13,498 nt of DNA from J088 sp003695505 [NCBI: Candidatus Dadabacteria bacterium]. GTDB lineage: Bacteria > J088. How positions within the stretch are numbered: the stretch's first letter is position 1; every line of letters begins with the position of its first letter. A program made the translations under genes and the position numbers. Location: NCBI GenBank assembly GCA_003695505.1, contig RFIY01000298.1, forward strand, positions 1 through 13,498. The letters are read 5' to 3'. Below the pieces are notes generated by a model. The model had not been told where the DNA came from. It worked only from the letters and a program-made list of their open reading frames with translations, and searched no databases. Shown in pieces: positions 13,487-13,498 of this stretch.

Positions 13487-13498
13487 CTGCCCAGGCGA

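Noticed and set aside
1-13498. CRISPR arrays, tRNA or rRNA genes
   Set aside because: No regularly spaced repeats and no cloverleaf or rRNA-like segments were seen in the short intergenic regions.

Overview
This is a high-GC, tightly packed chromosomal segment from a Gram-negative, LPS-bearing bacterium. Kdo-pathway genes (kdsD, kdsC), an LpxL-type acyltransferase and RseP imply an outer membrane. The short (198-residue) EF-Ts and the character of S2 look more like the former Deltaproteobacteria and allied phyla than like Escherichia coli. I cannot name the organism. Almost the whole window is housekeeping. The accessory content is the left-hand cluster and a small inverted-repeat element at the right edge.

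Left arm (1-2540, minus strand). Four genes read leftward: an EamA-family exporter, then the three genes of the uncharacterised AmmeMemoRadiSam system. These are protein B (a LigB/Memo-fold extradiol-dioxygenase-like protein), protein A (AMMECR1) and the radical SAM enzyme AmrS, which is cut by the window edge. The three system genes overlap by 4 and 1 bases. A small hairpin that could hide the Shine-Dalgarno of protein B sits just after the transporter stop codon.

Middle (2541-4440). An alpha/beta hydrolase runs rightward from a 74-base divergent spacer. It converges on ndk across a hairpin terminator that can work in both directions. A ~255-base gap between ndk and rpsB holds divergent promoters and the rpsB leader RNA.

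Right arm (4441-13330, plus strand). The order is rpsB-tsf, then pyrH-frr-uppS-rseP-tsaB-kdsD-kdsC-lpxL-like, mostly with 1-4 base overlaps or gaps under 30 bases, then a Crp/Fnr-type gene with its own promoter. This joins translation (S2, EF-Ts, ribosome recycling, t6A tRNA modification), UMP kinase, undecaprenyl-PP synthesis, envelope stress proteolysis, and Kdo and lipid A synthesis. The cdsA and dxr genes usually found between uppS and rseP are absent here, as are the lptC-lptA-lptB genes that often follow kdsC.

The most interesting items are the AmmeMemoRadiSam operon with a linked transporter, the structured rpsB leader with a possible pseudoknot, the extended -10 promoter plus 5'-terminal hairpin before pyrH, and a ~112-base MITE/REP-like element with perfect 20-base inverted ends at 13375-13486. 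No convincingly new multi-gene system was found. The AmmeMemoRadiSam cluster is known but functionally unexplained.
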